64,000 nucleotides of DNA from Anaeramoeba flamelloides (GCA_027625915.1 JANTQA010000042.1:6646001-6710000), one strand, 5' to 3'. Positions 22,801 to 33,419 are shown, counted from the first letter of the stretch. A program made the numbers and translations. Notes: generated from the sequence alone by a model not told the origin.

Positions 22801-25768
22801 TCAAAGAAAAAAAATTGTGAATTTTTTTTTTTTGGTCTAAAGAGTTATTGAAAGTTCAATTGATACAATAAATATTTTTTCCTTGATAAAAAAAAATTGC
22901 AAAAATAATTTGAAAAAAAAAAAAAAATTAAATTTTTTTACCTGATGAGCGAAATAGTTTTTTATTTTGTTTATAATATGTGTTACCAAATTCTATAAAA
23001 CATTTTTCAACTAAAGATTTTTCTATTGGAATTTTAATACGGCTCCAAAAAGTTCTAATTAAAGGAAACAAAATAAATTATATTTGTTTTTTTTCAAAAA
23101 AATAGTTAACAATTTAATTGATTGAAAATAAATAAATAATTAAATAATTAAATAAATGAAAAAAGTAAAAAAAAATAACATACCTTAATGCAATTGATAA
23201 AAGTTCGTCTTGAAAATCAAAATAAGAAGTAAAATGGGAAAGCAGTTTTTCAGATTCAAAGGTTCTATTAATTTAGTTTTTTTTTTAACAATAGAATACC
23301 AAAAAATAATTGTATATTTAAAATTGATATTTTAAAATTTGTTAAAAAAATTTAATAAAAAAAAAAAAAAGAGAAAATAAAAAAAGGATGGTAATTATAA
23401 ATAAAAAGATAATATGTTTTACTCTTGTGCAATATATTGTCCAATAATTTTGGGTTTAATTTCTTTATTAGCATAAAAAAATTTAGCTAATTCTTCAGGT
23501 TCATTTTCAACTATTTGAAAATTTTCACAAAATGTTAATCCTTGATAAAGATCTTTATTGATTTCATTTACGGCGTCTTTTGAGGTATACTTGAATATTT
23601 TTTTTTTTGATTTGTTGATTTTTTTTTTATTAACCTCAATTTTGTTTTTTTTTTTTTTTGGAATTTTTTTAATCTCTTTTTCGGTATTTAAAATCAATTT
23701 AATTTCGTTTTTCTCTGTGTTTTCCCCTTCCTTTTCTTTTCCTTTTCCTTTTTCTTTTTCTTTTTCTTTTTCTTTTCCTTTTTCCTTTTCCTTTTCCTTT
23801 TCTTTTTCTGTTTCTTTTCCTTTTTCTTTTTCGTTTTCCTTTTCCTTTTCCTTTTCTTTTTCTTTTTCTTTTTCTTTTTCTTTTCCTTTTTCATTTTCAT
23901 TTTCGCTTTCACTTTGCTTGAAATCCATTTTATTTGTTTCGTTTGAATTCTCTTTTCCAAATTAAATCTGAATAATCAACAGATTTTTTTTTTGAATTAT
24001 TATTCTTGTTTTCTTTATTTTTTAAAAGATGGTCAATATCATCATTTGAAATATTACCAATATTATTTTCATTACTTTTATCTGATTGTGAATCGTTTTC
24101 AGATGTTTCAAGTTTTGATAAAAAGGAATTTAAATCAATGCTTGGTTTATTTTGGTTTTTATCCTTGGAGTTAGAATTCATAAGCTTTGAAAAGTTTGAT
24201 TCAATATTTTGTATTTCAATATCTAAATCATTTGATATTTTGTTATTAGTGTTACTATTGTTAGTATTACTGTTACTACTATTTAAATATTCCATTTTTG
24301 ATTTTTCTAAATCTTGTCGTACAATTTGTGCTATAGATAATGATCCTTCATTTTCTGAATCTTCTTCTGAATTTGAATAATTAATATTTTCATTTATTTT
24401 ATTATTATTATTATTATTATTATTGCCACTATCATTATTTTGATTATTTAAATATTCCATTTTTGATTTTTCCAAATCTTGTCGTACAATTTGTGCTATA
24501 GACAGCGTTTCTTCATTTTCTGAATTTGAGTTCAATTCTAATTCTGGTTCCGATATCTCATTATTTATAATCTCAGGATCAAAAGAAAATTTTTGGTCAT
24601 TTCTAATATTTCTTTGAAAAGAATGTGAGCTTTGTAATTGATCATTTTTTGATTCATTAATGTCTCGATTGTTGTTTTCATTGCTTTTGTCAATTAAAGT
24701 GTTTTGGGTATTTAAATTGGTAGTTTTTTTTTGTTTCTTTTCAGATTTGAAAAAAGTTGTTACTAAATTATTAATGGATTCAGAATCATTAGCTTCAAAT
24801 TGTAAAAGCATTTGTTGCCAATCACCGTCTTCATCGTCATCGTCTTCATCGTCTTCATCGTCTTCGCTGTAAGCGTAATCATAATCATTCTCATCATCTA
24901 AATTGAAAGTATCAGTATTGTTATTAAAATTATTCTTGTTTTTAGTATCGATCTGTTGATAATTAAAATCCCCAAAGTTGTCCAAATCAGTTGAATCATG
25001 GTATTCCTCATTTTCCATTTCTTCTTTTTTGTTTGTTTCCGAACTATCAGAAAGGCTAATATTCATGTTTTCGGATGTTTTGTTATTTTCATTTTGATAT
25101 TTTCTCATAATCTCTTCTTCTTGATCTTCTATTTCTTCACTTAGACTTAAATTTAGCTCTTCTTCAGAATTTGAATCAACACTAACTTTTAAATCCGATT
25201 CTAATTGGTAACCTTTTGTATTTTTTTCTTTTTTTGTAATAATGCCTTTTGAAATATCGGTCAAAAGAGAATCAAAGTCCCAAATACTCTCTTTACTTGA
25301 ATTTTCTTTTGAAAAAGTTTCTTGTTCATTTTCATTTTCGCTTCCGTTGCTATTAGTATTATTGTTATAACTGTCACCTTGGTCGCGAATTATTGAACCA
25401 ATCTCTTTTGAACTAGAGTCACTTTTTTGGTTTTTTTTATCAAACTCTTTTTCTTGTTGATCGAAACTGTGAGAGATATTACTGGTGGTGCTGCTCTTGT
25501 TTTGGTTCTTTATGTAGAGGTTTTTTGTTCCTCCACTCTTGATTGATTGTAAAAGATCTTCAAGAGACTGGTTCAATACAGGCTTCCTTTTATCGCTCGT
25601 AAATTGGGTTTGCAATTTTAAACAATTTAAGGATTCTGAGGATTGGTAATTGTCCTGTTTATTTGGTTTGTATGGATCTCCATATGTAAGTTTGATTGAT
25701 TTTCGAAACGATTCTAAGGGATCACGTGGAACTTCTGTATCTTTCTGAGTTCTTCCAAACTCACTCAT
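16082..25768 (-). CDS. Sec7-PH Arf-family guanine nucleotide exchange factor
   Basis: Coding pieces: 25,768-24,058 (or to 23,930), 23,951-23,42x, 23,264-23,184, 23,054-22,942 and 16,641-16,082. The N-terminal 570-610 residues are disordered, Asn/Ser/Asp/Glu-rich, and carry two copies of LSIAQIVRQDLEKSKMEYLN. Next comes a Lys/Glu repeat of about 60 residues. The Sec7 domain starts DAVNEINKDLYQGL, continues EPEELAKFFYANKEIKPKII, FTSYFDFQDELLSIALRTFW, and has IKIPIE, which keeps the glutamic-finger Glu of the LPGE motif. The second motif (usually LNTDLH) is degenerate: SIIKSNKDSP. The PH domain has KQGGKIKTWKKRWFVL and GMIPLSGVEV, as in cytohesins. Splice phases all fit (GA|A, AG|A, G|AA). The last intron is 6,300 nt. 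The start ATG is at 25,768. The junction near 23,930-24,058 is uncertain: a 106-nt intron, a one-base frame change or two genes. Sec7 proteins load Arf GTPases with GTP at membranes. Confidence 0.88.
16738..16817. repeat. (AT)n then (GT)n microsatellite
   Basis: About 48 bases of AT repeat run straight into GT repeat and a G-rich end (GGGTGGGTGGGGGG). It lies in the 6.3-kb last intron of the Arf GEF gene, 97 bases from the splice acceptor. Confidence 0.9.
17155..17840 (+). repeat. Direct repeat D, copy 2
   Basis: Partner of 5,872-6,515, in the same orientation and with the same order of landmarks (AATAAAACCAAAAACTAAAA, AACAAGAAGATTTTTT, TTTTAAAAGACATTACA, TTATAAAGTGAG). It lies in the last intron of the Arf GEF gene. 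Confidence 0.65.
18330..18490. other. G/T-rich island with telomere-like words
   Basis: In an otherwise AT-only intron this stretch contains GTTAGGGTATG, CCAGGGTATG, TTGGGTTTGG, GGGAGCGGGGGTT and GGTTTGGGTTAGGGTAGG. It also holds several CpGs (GTTCGACGTG, GTACG). No ORF or tRNA-like box is convincing. It might be a remnant of inserted telomere-like or other foreign sequence; its origin is unknown. Confidence 0.4.
19397..20608 (+). mobile_element. Interspersed element F, copy b (forward)
   Basis: The most complete F copy. Left end TACATCTTACCAATTTTGAGTG, right end CAAAATGGTAAAATGTACC: an imperfect inverted repeat of about 20 bases. Body landmarks shared with the other three copies are AATCATTTATTT-TTGATC, TTTGATTTTATTTT, AATAATAATAAATAGTAATGG and AGAGCAGTGAATGGTATTTTG. 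No coding capacity is visible. It lies in the last intron of the Arf GEF gene. Confidence 0.65.
21328..21713 (+). mobile_element. tRNA-derived SINE with poly(A) tail and target-site duplication
   Basis: The head GGAGAACCGGTATGGGCCAG continues TGGAAAC, which fits a pol III A box (TRGCNNAGTGG-like). About 40 bases on, GGGGTTCTATTCCC fits a B box (GGTTCGANTCC-like), so the first 75 bases look tRNA-derived; the arms do not pair as a working tRNA. An unrelated body of about 290 bases, relatively GC-rich for this window, follows and ends in about 20 As (21,693-21,713). The element is flanked by the direct repeat AAAAGTCACTTTAATTTT (left 21,310-21,327, right 21,711-21,728, overlapping the tail). This is the hallmark of LINE-driven target-primed insertion. 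The duplication is unmutated, so the insertion is young. It lies antisense in the last intron of the Arf GEF gene. Confidence 0.85.
21888..21950 (+). repeat. Short tandem repeat (TTTGGTTCC)n
   Basis: Five or so imperfect copies of a nine-base unit GGTTCCTTT (first ones GGTTCCTTGGATTACTTG), ending in CCCCCC. In the Arf GEF intron, about 175 bases beyond the SINE. Confidence 0.8.
22030..22300. other. Unexplained GC-richer island in the Arf GEF intron
   Basis: The stretch holds GAACCGATCTGAAACCAACC, CAGAGCGATCC, AAGTCGTTACTTTGACTGGG and GCCGAGTCAGTATCCCGTAC. The minus strand has an open frame of about 70 codons whose last 45 residues read YGILTRQHLPSQSNDLTDC and so on. No domain was recognised and neither end has a convincing splice or terminal signal. 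It could be a decayed SINE, a lost exon or a foreign insert. Confidence 0.35.
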
Positions 25769-27070
25769 TAACAAAAATAAAGATTAAATAAGAAATAAAG
25801 ATAGAAGTAGCTTGTTGAGGGAAAAAATGTTTTTTTTTGCTGAAATTCTTTTTGAATCAATCTCATTTTTCTTCATTTTTTTGGCACTTCAAATTATTTC
25901 AGACAATCAGAAAAGTGTTTCCAGATCGAGAAATTTTGAATATTTACAAGGTTTGTTTTGTTTCATTTAAATTAATGGATAAAAATTACTTCCGATCTTC
26001 AAAATAATGAAACCAGAAAACGTGATTTGGAAGATTTGTATCACGACTCACATTTACTTAGAAACTTTTAATATTTCGGTACTGTTTTTAAGAAATTTTC
26101 GACATATTTTAATTTGAGATTAAACAGGTTTTGAATTATTTTTTTTTGTGAAAATTCTTTTCTTCTTACAAAAAATTGCTACAATTAAGGCTCATTATCT
26201 TTAAATACAAATTTTGAAATATTTTCTTACGTTAGGGATTCTTGATTCTTACACAACAGTTTGCATAAAAAAGAGACCACTAAATAAAGAGAGTTCAAAA
26301 ATTATAATCTATTTCTTGGAAAACTCTTTATCGAAAAGAAAAAATGAAGTGAAAATTGTTTCCCATTTATTCTCAAAATACTTGTATTAAAATATTCAAA
26401 AAATTTTTCGAATTATTATGTGCTCCTCAGTATAGTTTGTGTATTAATAGTATTTCATTAACTATCATGTTAAATCACAAAATTGATATAATTAAAGAAA
26501 ATAAAAACAAGAACAACTTCATTAAGGTTTACAATCCCTGAATTTTGAAAAAAGGATTATCTGGTGTTACGTACAGTGGCTTGTTTTTCTGGTTCTTAGC
26601 TTAAAGATCTTCAACTTCATATGGGTTTTAAGTTGTTAATAATTTTTCATAATTTATTTTTTTTTTCCTAAACCTGAATTTAAGATTGTAAGGCGAAAGG
26701 GCTGGAAGGTAATTTGTTAATAAAAATCTAGATTTGTGAGTTGGTGATTGAAATTTTTCATTATATTTGGTTTTATTTTAAGATTTTAAAAAAAAAATTT
26801 TTTAATTTAGTTAATTGACTTAACAGTAAATCAAAATTTTCTTCTACAACCCAAAAATCAAAATTTATTCTTTAACACATAACGATCTATTATTTTTACA
26901 CACTTTATTTTGGATTTTGGAGAAAAAAAAATAAATTGTCAAAAATTGCCATTTGGAACCACTATTAAAACCCATACCAAGTACAAGATCGATCAGATAA
27001 TAACCAAAATAATAACTATCTTCACCGAAAACAATTTATTATTTTTTCTTTTTTCGGGGATTGTTATCAT
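25769..27070. other. Intergenic region upstream of the Arf GEF
   Basis: This should contain the promoter and 5'UTR of the Arf GEF gene. Nothing specific was recognised. Two plus-strand open frames of about 60 codons (26,356 and 26,910) have no recognisable domain and are probably chance or decayed repeat sequence. Confidence 0.45.
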
Positions 27071-27071
27071 T

Positions 27072-29525
27072 AAGCCATTTGGCAAATTTCCAAATTTTAG
27101 ATATTTTTAATTGAAAGAACTTTACTGAAACATAATTTTTTTGAGTAACACTAGATATTAAAAATTTGAAATCAAATTTTTATTTTAGTCTTATAGGTGT
27201 GAAAAGAAAACGAACACCTTAATAAATCAGAGCTGAAATTTCTCATTTTTTTTTGAACATTTTTTTTTATTATATTTTTGTTTTTTTTTGATGTTTTTTA
27301 TCTAGAAATGTGTTTATGTGAAAGCTTGAAATTAATCACAGAACTAACCAAAAAAATTGAGAAGAAGCTGTGTGTTTTTTTGAAACAAATTCATTATCAT
27401 TGAGTACCAAACAAGAAAGATCACCTTGTCAAATATTTTTTTTACCATCAAGAATGAGAAAAAAATTGTTCCAAAGTTTATTTCAAAGATATTTCTTCTT
27501 TATTTTATAAATATGAACTAGAGTAAACAAGTAATTACCTTGGTTTCATCGCCTCATTACAATTTATTATTATTTCTCAAACCCGCTTTTTTTATAAATT
27601 TGTTTTTAAAATTCGGTTTTCAAATATTTTTATCAAACAAAGCCATAACAAAAAACACTGTTTTAAAGTTTAATGTAAATAGATTGAATTCTAGAATATC
27701 AAAAGACAATTATAAAAAGTAGCAACCCTAAGAAATTGAAAAATAAAATTTACTAAAAGATTCAGAATCATTTTACTATATCAATTAATTGGAAAATAAA
27801 TTATTATTAAAATCAAACATTCCATCAAATAAATCCTCTTTTTTGAAAAATATACAAAAAAAAATATCAGATTCTTTAAACCAAAATCCTAATTAGATCA
27901 TTCGAATGTTGATATATCTTTAAATTTATGTTTAGAATTCTTTAGAAATTTCGGGTATTTTTTTAATCAAAAATTTTTCTACAAAAAGTTTTACCAATTA
28001 GAAATAAAAAATAAAACCAAGTAAAATATAATTAATTAGAGGTTTTGATGATAACATATATTATCCTGATATTAACAATAAAATCGCAATAATATTAAAA
28101 AAAATCGCGATTAGTCCAACTCGATCGCGAAAAATCATAAAATCGCGATAAACAACATTATCGCGAAAAAATGAAAAATTATTATTTTCATTTCATTTTT
28201 AAAAAAAATCTCTTGACTTTTACAAAGCCTTGAGATTTTTACAACACTTTCCCCTTTAATAATGTCAGAAAGTGTTTGTAAGAGTTATGAACAGTCTTCA
28301 AGTGTTTGAAAGTTTTGAAAGACATAAAACTTTTATAAAGGGAATGAGTTTGGTTTGTTGTGGAAAAAAATTTTATTCTTTTCATTTTTTTTTTAACAAA
28401 ATATAAAATCTCAAACAAATTTTATGATCAAACTAATAATTACCCATCTCATCAATACACTTGAATACAAATTATGTGTGTTTTCTTAAAATGGAGTTGT
28501 TACCTTCCCAATTTTAAATAACCAAAAAGAATAAAGAATAATTTGACTTCTTATTGGTGATCGATCAACAAAAACCTCTATTATTCTAATTGTGTTTTCT
28601 GTCCAATACAAAGATAAGATATGAGTAGAAAAAGAAGAAGAAGACAAGAATTGTATAAAAAATCTTAATAATTTGTGATCATCTGGCAAGGATGTTGTGA
28701 AATCTTTTGAAGAGTTATCCAACTCCTTTTAGCTTTCTGAGAAAAAATGAAAATATTGTAACCCTAGAAAACATTCTGTAAAGAACAGATTAAGGGTTGG
28801 TTGTTTTAGAAGCTAATTATTCAAAGCATTTTCCAACACCATTATTAACTGAAAAAATATTTATTTCTATTTATTTCTTATTGTTGTTGATCTTAAAGGA
28901 TCGATAGGTTTGACAACCAAATTAAATGAAAACACAACAAAACTCTTTGATCTGATCCTTGATTGGATCAAGTATCTTTTTTGTTGTTTTTTCAAAGAAT
29001 GACTTTTTGTCACCTAATCTATTTTTTGATCAAAAAAAATTGTTTTGTAAAAATATTTCTCATTTAGCCCAAAAACCCATCAACTATTATATCGCGATTA
29101 AAAAGTAATCGCGATATTTTGGTATTTATCACGATTTTTTTAATAATTATCTCGATTTTATATAATATCGCGATTTGTTATATTATTGCGATAATATTGA
29201 ATTATCGCGATTTTCTGATATATCGCGATTTGATGAAAATTATCGCGATTTTTGTAACTTTATCGTGAATTATAGCATGTTATCATCAAAACCTCTATTA
29301 TAGCAAATGTTCTAGAGAAGATCAAGAAATAAATTATTATTTATTATTTATTCTTATTCCATTTTTCAATTTTTTTAATTTCCATTTTTTCATTTTTTTT
29401 TGTATATTTATATATGTTAGATTATCTTTAACTCTCATATTTATTAAAATATGGATGTATACAGTATAAGAAATATTTTTTTTATTCAATTTTAAATAAA
29501 TCATGGGCACTCAAAATTGGTAGAA
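27072..29525 (-). mobile_element. Interspersed element F, copy c (reverse), split by T2
   Basis: Left part 27,072-28,036 matches F copy a (ACTAGATATTAAAAATTTG, GTGAAAAGAAAACGAA, TTTTTTATAAATTTGTTTTTAAA). After the T2 insertion, 29,298-29,525 resumes with ATATTTATTAAAATAT and ends GGGCACTCAAAATTGGTAGAATATACC. Removing T2 would leave a continuous F copy with a single TA at the junction, so F is older than T2. Confidence 0.65.
28039..29295 (+). mobile_element. Non-autonomous TA-flanked DNA transposon, family T (T2)
   Basis: 1,257 bp with the same perfect 19-base inverted ends (GAGGTTTTGATGATAACAT) as T1, flanked by TA at 28,037-28,038 and 29,296-29,297. It matches T1 almost base for base, with scattered substitutions and small indels. 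About ten exact TCGCGA motifs cluster in the ends, including an ATATCGCGATTAAAAAGTAATCGCGATAT-type double palindrome near 29,090-29,117. There is no ORF; a transposase must come from elsewhere in the genome. It is inserted inside F copy c. Confidence 0.87.
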
Positions 29526-29889
29526 TATACCTCCTCCCTGAATTAAGATTTTTTTTCAAGTATTTAAACAGAATATTGATATTTCCTCTTTTCAAATTTG
29601 TATTTGATACTAAGATTTTTCCTTCTAAAAGCCAAAAAAATTGATAATTCGAACTTTAAATTTGTCTCTGAGTGTATATTTTTAATCTCAAAATTCAAAG
29701 AATTTTTAAAAATACTGTCATCAAAATAATATGGACCAAAATCCTATAATCCATTTTTCAAAATATAATCTGTGCCTTTTTTCTTCTTATTCCAATATAA
29801 CATCTAATTCACTGCTAAATATTATACCTAAGTCCAAATCAATTTTGATAGTAAAATCCTTGGATTTCGAAGTAAATTTTAAATTATGA

Positions 29890-30640
29890 AAAAAATTTGT
29901 TCAAAATTTTTTATAATGTTCTCTATTTTTTTTAAATTTTTTGTTTTTTGAATGATAATAAACTTTGTCAAAAATTTACTCTCTTTTTTGAGATAAATTG
30001 TTTAATTTGATCCTTTATTTTTAGAATTAATTTTATATATATATATATATATCACTTTAAGAAATTAATACAATATTTAATTAGGGTTTATTGTTGTTTT
30101 CTTTTATCTGTTGATGTATAGACGTTTCTATAACTTAAAACACACTTTTTTTGATAAACTTGTTAAACTTTTCAGCACACTTTATTTTAACAACAGTATA
30201 AAAAAAGGAGACTGTATAAAAATGTTTGTAATTTATCACATTATTTCAATTAAGGAAAAAATATTCTAGCTTTACTCTAATTTCACAAATTTGAAAAAAA
30301 TTAAGATTGTGGAAGTTCTACCTTATTTTTCAGAATTATTTTTTTTTAATTTTGAATCTAATTTTTATTTCAGTTTTTAATGAAATTTTTTTGTTTTTTG
30401 ATTGATAAAAAACTTTGTCTAAAATTTACTCTATTTTTTCAGATAAATTTTCCAATTTGATCCTTCGTTTTTAAATTTCTCTTCGATATATTACTTTAAG
30501 AAACGTAGACCATACTTATGGTTTATTGTTTATTTCTTTGAACGGTTAATGTGTCCATTTTCTTTTATAACAAAAAACACGTTTTTTATTTTGAAACACG
30601 GATTAAACTAGTAAGCACGCCTAAATTTGACACCAGTACA
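29890..30640 (+). repeat. Local tandem duplication, unit about 440 bp
   Basis: 29,940-30,100 and 30,384-30,540 repeat the same order of words: TTGTTTTTTGA-TGATAA, AAACTTTGTC-AAAATTTACTCT, AGATAAATT, AATTTGATCCTT, CACTTTAAGAAA (TACTTTAAGAAA), GGTTTATTGTT. The copies have diverged moderately. No coding content. Confidence 0.6.
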
Positions 30641-31268
30641 AGAATCCTTTTTAATTAATTTAATCAACATTTATTACTTTTTTACTAATTTGATTTTTTA
30701 TAAACATTTAAACCATTATCACGTAAACTCTTTACACCAAATAACAACACACTTTAATTTTAGACTTTTCCTGTGTGAGAAATAATCCCTTAACTAAAAA
30801 TATTTCAAATAAATTGTTGAGATATATCTCTTGGCTGTTCTTGGTTGGTTTAATACAAAAGTTTTGAAAGAAAACGAGTTAATACTTTTAATAATTGTTT
30901 GGACTTTTTGGTAATGAGAAACAAAGTCAATTGGTTTTGTTCAAAAAAAAAAGCAAAATAAAAAATTTTTCTTTTTTTTTTTTTTTTTCATTCAAGCAAT
31001 TTGTGAACACAAAAAACCAAAAGCATCAAAAAACCAACAAAAAAAATTAAAAAGAAAAAAAAAATTGTTTGAGATGGAAAAACTTTTGTTAGAATCCAAA
31101 TTAGTCTCTACTAAAAAAGTTCTATTTTTGTTATTTTCATTTTTTTTTTTGAATCAACAAACATAAAAAGGCTGAAGCATAAATAATCTTTTTCATTTGA
31201 TTTTTTTGGTGATCGAATTTGCAGCAAAACGAATAGTTTGTGTGTTCGAGTTTTAAAAAAAAAAAGAA

Positions 31269-31934
31269 TTAGTCCATTTTAATAATGACTGGATCATAAA
31301 TGTTCATGAAATCCAAAACTCTTGTTCCAATTTTCAAGTCAACCAAGCCACCTCCAAACCAAAAGAAATCGTTTTCAAGAATACCCGAGCTCATGATCAT
31401 TGGGAACTGTATTCCAATGGGTGTTACGGCGTTGTGTTCATATTGTAAGACCGTTTCATCGGCCATTATAAATTCAAATTTGCGGTTTGTGACGTTGAGG
31501 GGATGCTTTTGGAGATATTTTGCAATTTCAGAAATTTCCATTCTTTTTTCGTATTGGACAAGAACACAAATGTATTCTGAAAATAAGGTTCTTAAAATGT
31601 TTTTATTCAAACCCATTGGATCAATTTTTTCAAAATCAAAATTTTTTGGTGGCTTTGTGTGTAAGGTATTTCGAAAAATGACAGATTTACATAATTGTGC
31701 TGTGGATTGTGCTTGTAAAACTTCTCTTCTGTACTCTAGTGACTTTGAGTAATACTCTTTTGGTGTTTTGACTGCTCGGTATTCCAATTTGTAATCATTC
31801 AATTCCTTGAGAACTTTTTCTGGTATTTCTTGCACAACCTCTAATGGCGTTTTTCCAATTCTACAGCTGTGATCAATTTCAAAAGCTTTTTCGATTTGTC
31901 CAATTCTTTTATTAAGAAATTCGATTGTTTCCAT
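31269..31934 (-). CDS. YbaK/ProX-like aminoacyl-tRNA deacylase (trans-editing)
   Basis: A single exon of 221 codons starting at ATG 31,934 in the context AACAAAATGG and ending TAA. The first 80 residues are helical and charged. From about residue 85 the fold motifs of the YbaK/prolyl-tRNA-synthetase-associated family appear: QSTAQLCKSVIFRNT, YICVLVQYEKRMEISEIAKY, FEFIMADETVLQYE, HNAVTPIGIQFPMIMS, and WFGGGLVDLKIG near the C-terminus. The VTPIG and GGG-DLKIG motifs shape the substrate pocket, with the Lys in the position that usually contacts the aminoacyl ester. Family members hydrolyse mischarged aminoacyl-tRNAs, protecting translation fidelity; the exact amino acid specificity cannot be inferred here. 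No targeting signal is seen, so it is probably cytosolic. Composition is more balanced than its neighbours, as expected for a conserved enzyme. Confidence 0.78.
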   Translation of the reverse strand: METIEFLNKRIGQIEKAFEIDHSCRIGKTPLEVVQEIPEKVLKELNDYKLEYRAVKTPKEYYSKSLEYRREVLQAQSTAQLCKSVIFRNTLHTKPPKNFDFEKIDPMGLNKNILRTLFSEYICVLVQYEKRMEISEIAKYLQKHPLNVTNRKFEFIMADETVLQYEHNAVTPIGIQFPMIMSSGILENDFFWFGGGLVDLKIGTRVLDFMNIYDPVIIKMD

Positions 31935-33049
31935 TTTGTTTTTCGAGTCAAAAATTAAAAAAAATGATTCTCAAAAGATTAAAAGACCTTTTCTCGAATT
32001 CAGAGTTTGGAGTGTTCTTCATTTGTACAACGAAAAATAAAAGTTACTTTCTGAAATTCTGTTGAGAATTATTGATTTTTGTCTTGACTTTTGTAATTAT
32101 CCTTATTAAAAATTTTTAAGGTAGAGTCCTCGAAAAAAAAGTGTTTGTAAAATATTTGACTACTGTCATTAATAGACTAATTTTTAGGACTTTACTAAAA
32201 CAACAGTTTATTGTTACTTGTTTAAAATCACTTTCTCAATATTCTTGTTGGTTTATCTTGAAACTCGAACATTGATTTTGATACACTTACATTTTTATCT
32301 TGAAATTTGTTTCAAAAGTACATTCGATTTTAAGTTATGGCAATTTCAAGATTTAAAAAAGAAATTTTTTCTTAATTTTCCCAAATTTTTAATTACTGTT
32401 GTTATAATAGGCTATATTGACTTTGATAAATATCAATTTCAAATTGAAAACCTGTGTTTATTTTCGCAAGATCAGATATGTATTCCAATAGTTCAAGGAA
32501 CCAATAACTATAGTACTATTTGTTTCAGAAAGGTCAATTAATAAAAAAGTTATTATGAATAATGATAGATAAAATGAGAAAATTTGAACAAAAAATACTA
32601 AGTTATTTTGAGAAAATTGTTTTTCAATCAAAAATAAAAATAAAATCTTGAAAATTGGAAAAATTATGAAAATTTATAACAAATTCTATTCCCAATTTTA
32701 AATATACCAAATGACAAAGTGTTTTCTTTCGTATATTATTTTGAAATTGAATAAAATATTGAATATTAAATTAGATAATGTATTGCTTAAAGAAGAATAA
32801 AATTAAACAAAGGCTTCATTTAGAGCAGGTTACTAACTTTAAAAGAGTTATTTATCACCATTTAGGTTTTAAATACTTCACTCACATCCTTTAACAAATA
32901 CAAAAGGTTATTATCCAAAATTTTGGAAATATATTTCCAAAAATTTAATTTCATTTATAATAGATTTGTGGTAATTTCAAAATCTTAATTTCTCAAAAAT
33001 TTTGACAAAGTTTAAGATTTTACAATCTGAAGGGTTTTTTTTTTGAAAT
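31935..33049. other. AT-rich intergenic stretch
   Basis: Holds the upstream region of the deacylase gene. A plus-strand open frame at 32,218-32,541 lacks an ATG near its start and has no recognisable domain, so it is not called. Confidence 0.45.
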
Positions 33050-33250
33050 TACAGTCAGTTTCACTTTTAAGGCACAAACTTTCAACTAAATTTAAGGCAA
33101 AATAAAAATCTCAAATTAAGGCACAAAATTCATATTCTAGTAAAATAAATTGTAAAAAACAAAAATTCTAAATAACGTGCTCTAATTCGAGATTTTTTTG
33201 TGCCTTAAATTTCGTAGTAAGTTTGTACCTTAAAAGTGGAACTGACTGTA
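33050..33250. mobile_element. Palindromic MITE P1
   Basis: Begins TACAGTCAGTTTCACTTTTA and ends with the near-complement TAAAAGTGGAACTGACTGTA. The arms (about 90 bp: GGCACAAACTTTCAAC, AATTTAAGGCA, TCTCAAATTAAGGCAC) pair almost end to end around a short A/T centre. Terminal TA suggests TA target duplication as in Tc1/mariner-derived MITEs. No coding capacity. Confidence 0.85.
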
Positions 33251-33419
33251 TGTACCTAGAATAAATTCTAAAAATTTTGAGACATTTAAAATATTTGAAA
33301 GAATAATAATACTGAAAATTTGATATAAATGTTGATTTTACAAATTTTATTATTTTTTACCTTTTTCTATTTTGTTTTTCGTTTCTAATTTACCAAGTTA
33401 CAAATTCTGTTCATTTAGA

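Noticed and set aside
23558-23965. Plus-strand open frame of about 135 codons rich in Phe and Ser
   Set aside because: It is the antisense shadow of the Lys/Glu repeat and Sec7 start of the Arf GEF gene.
32218-32541. Plus-strand open frame of 107 codons
   Set aside because: No ATG near the start, no domain, and composition like surrounding noncoding sequence.
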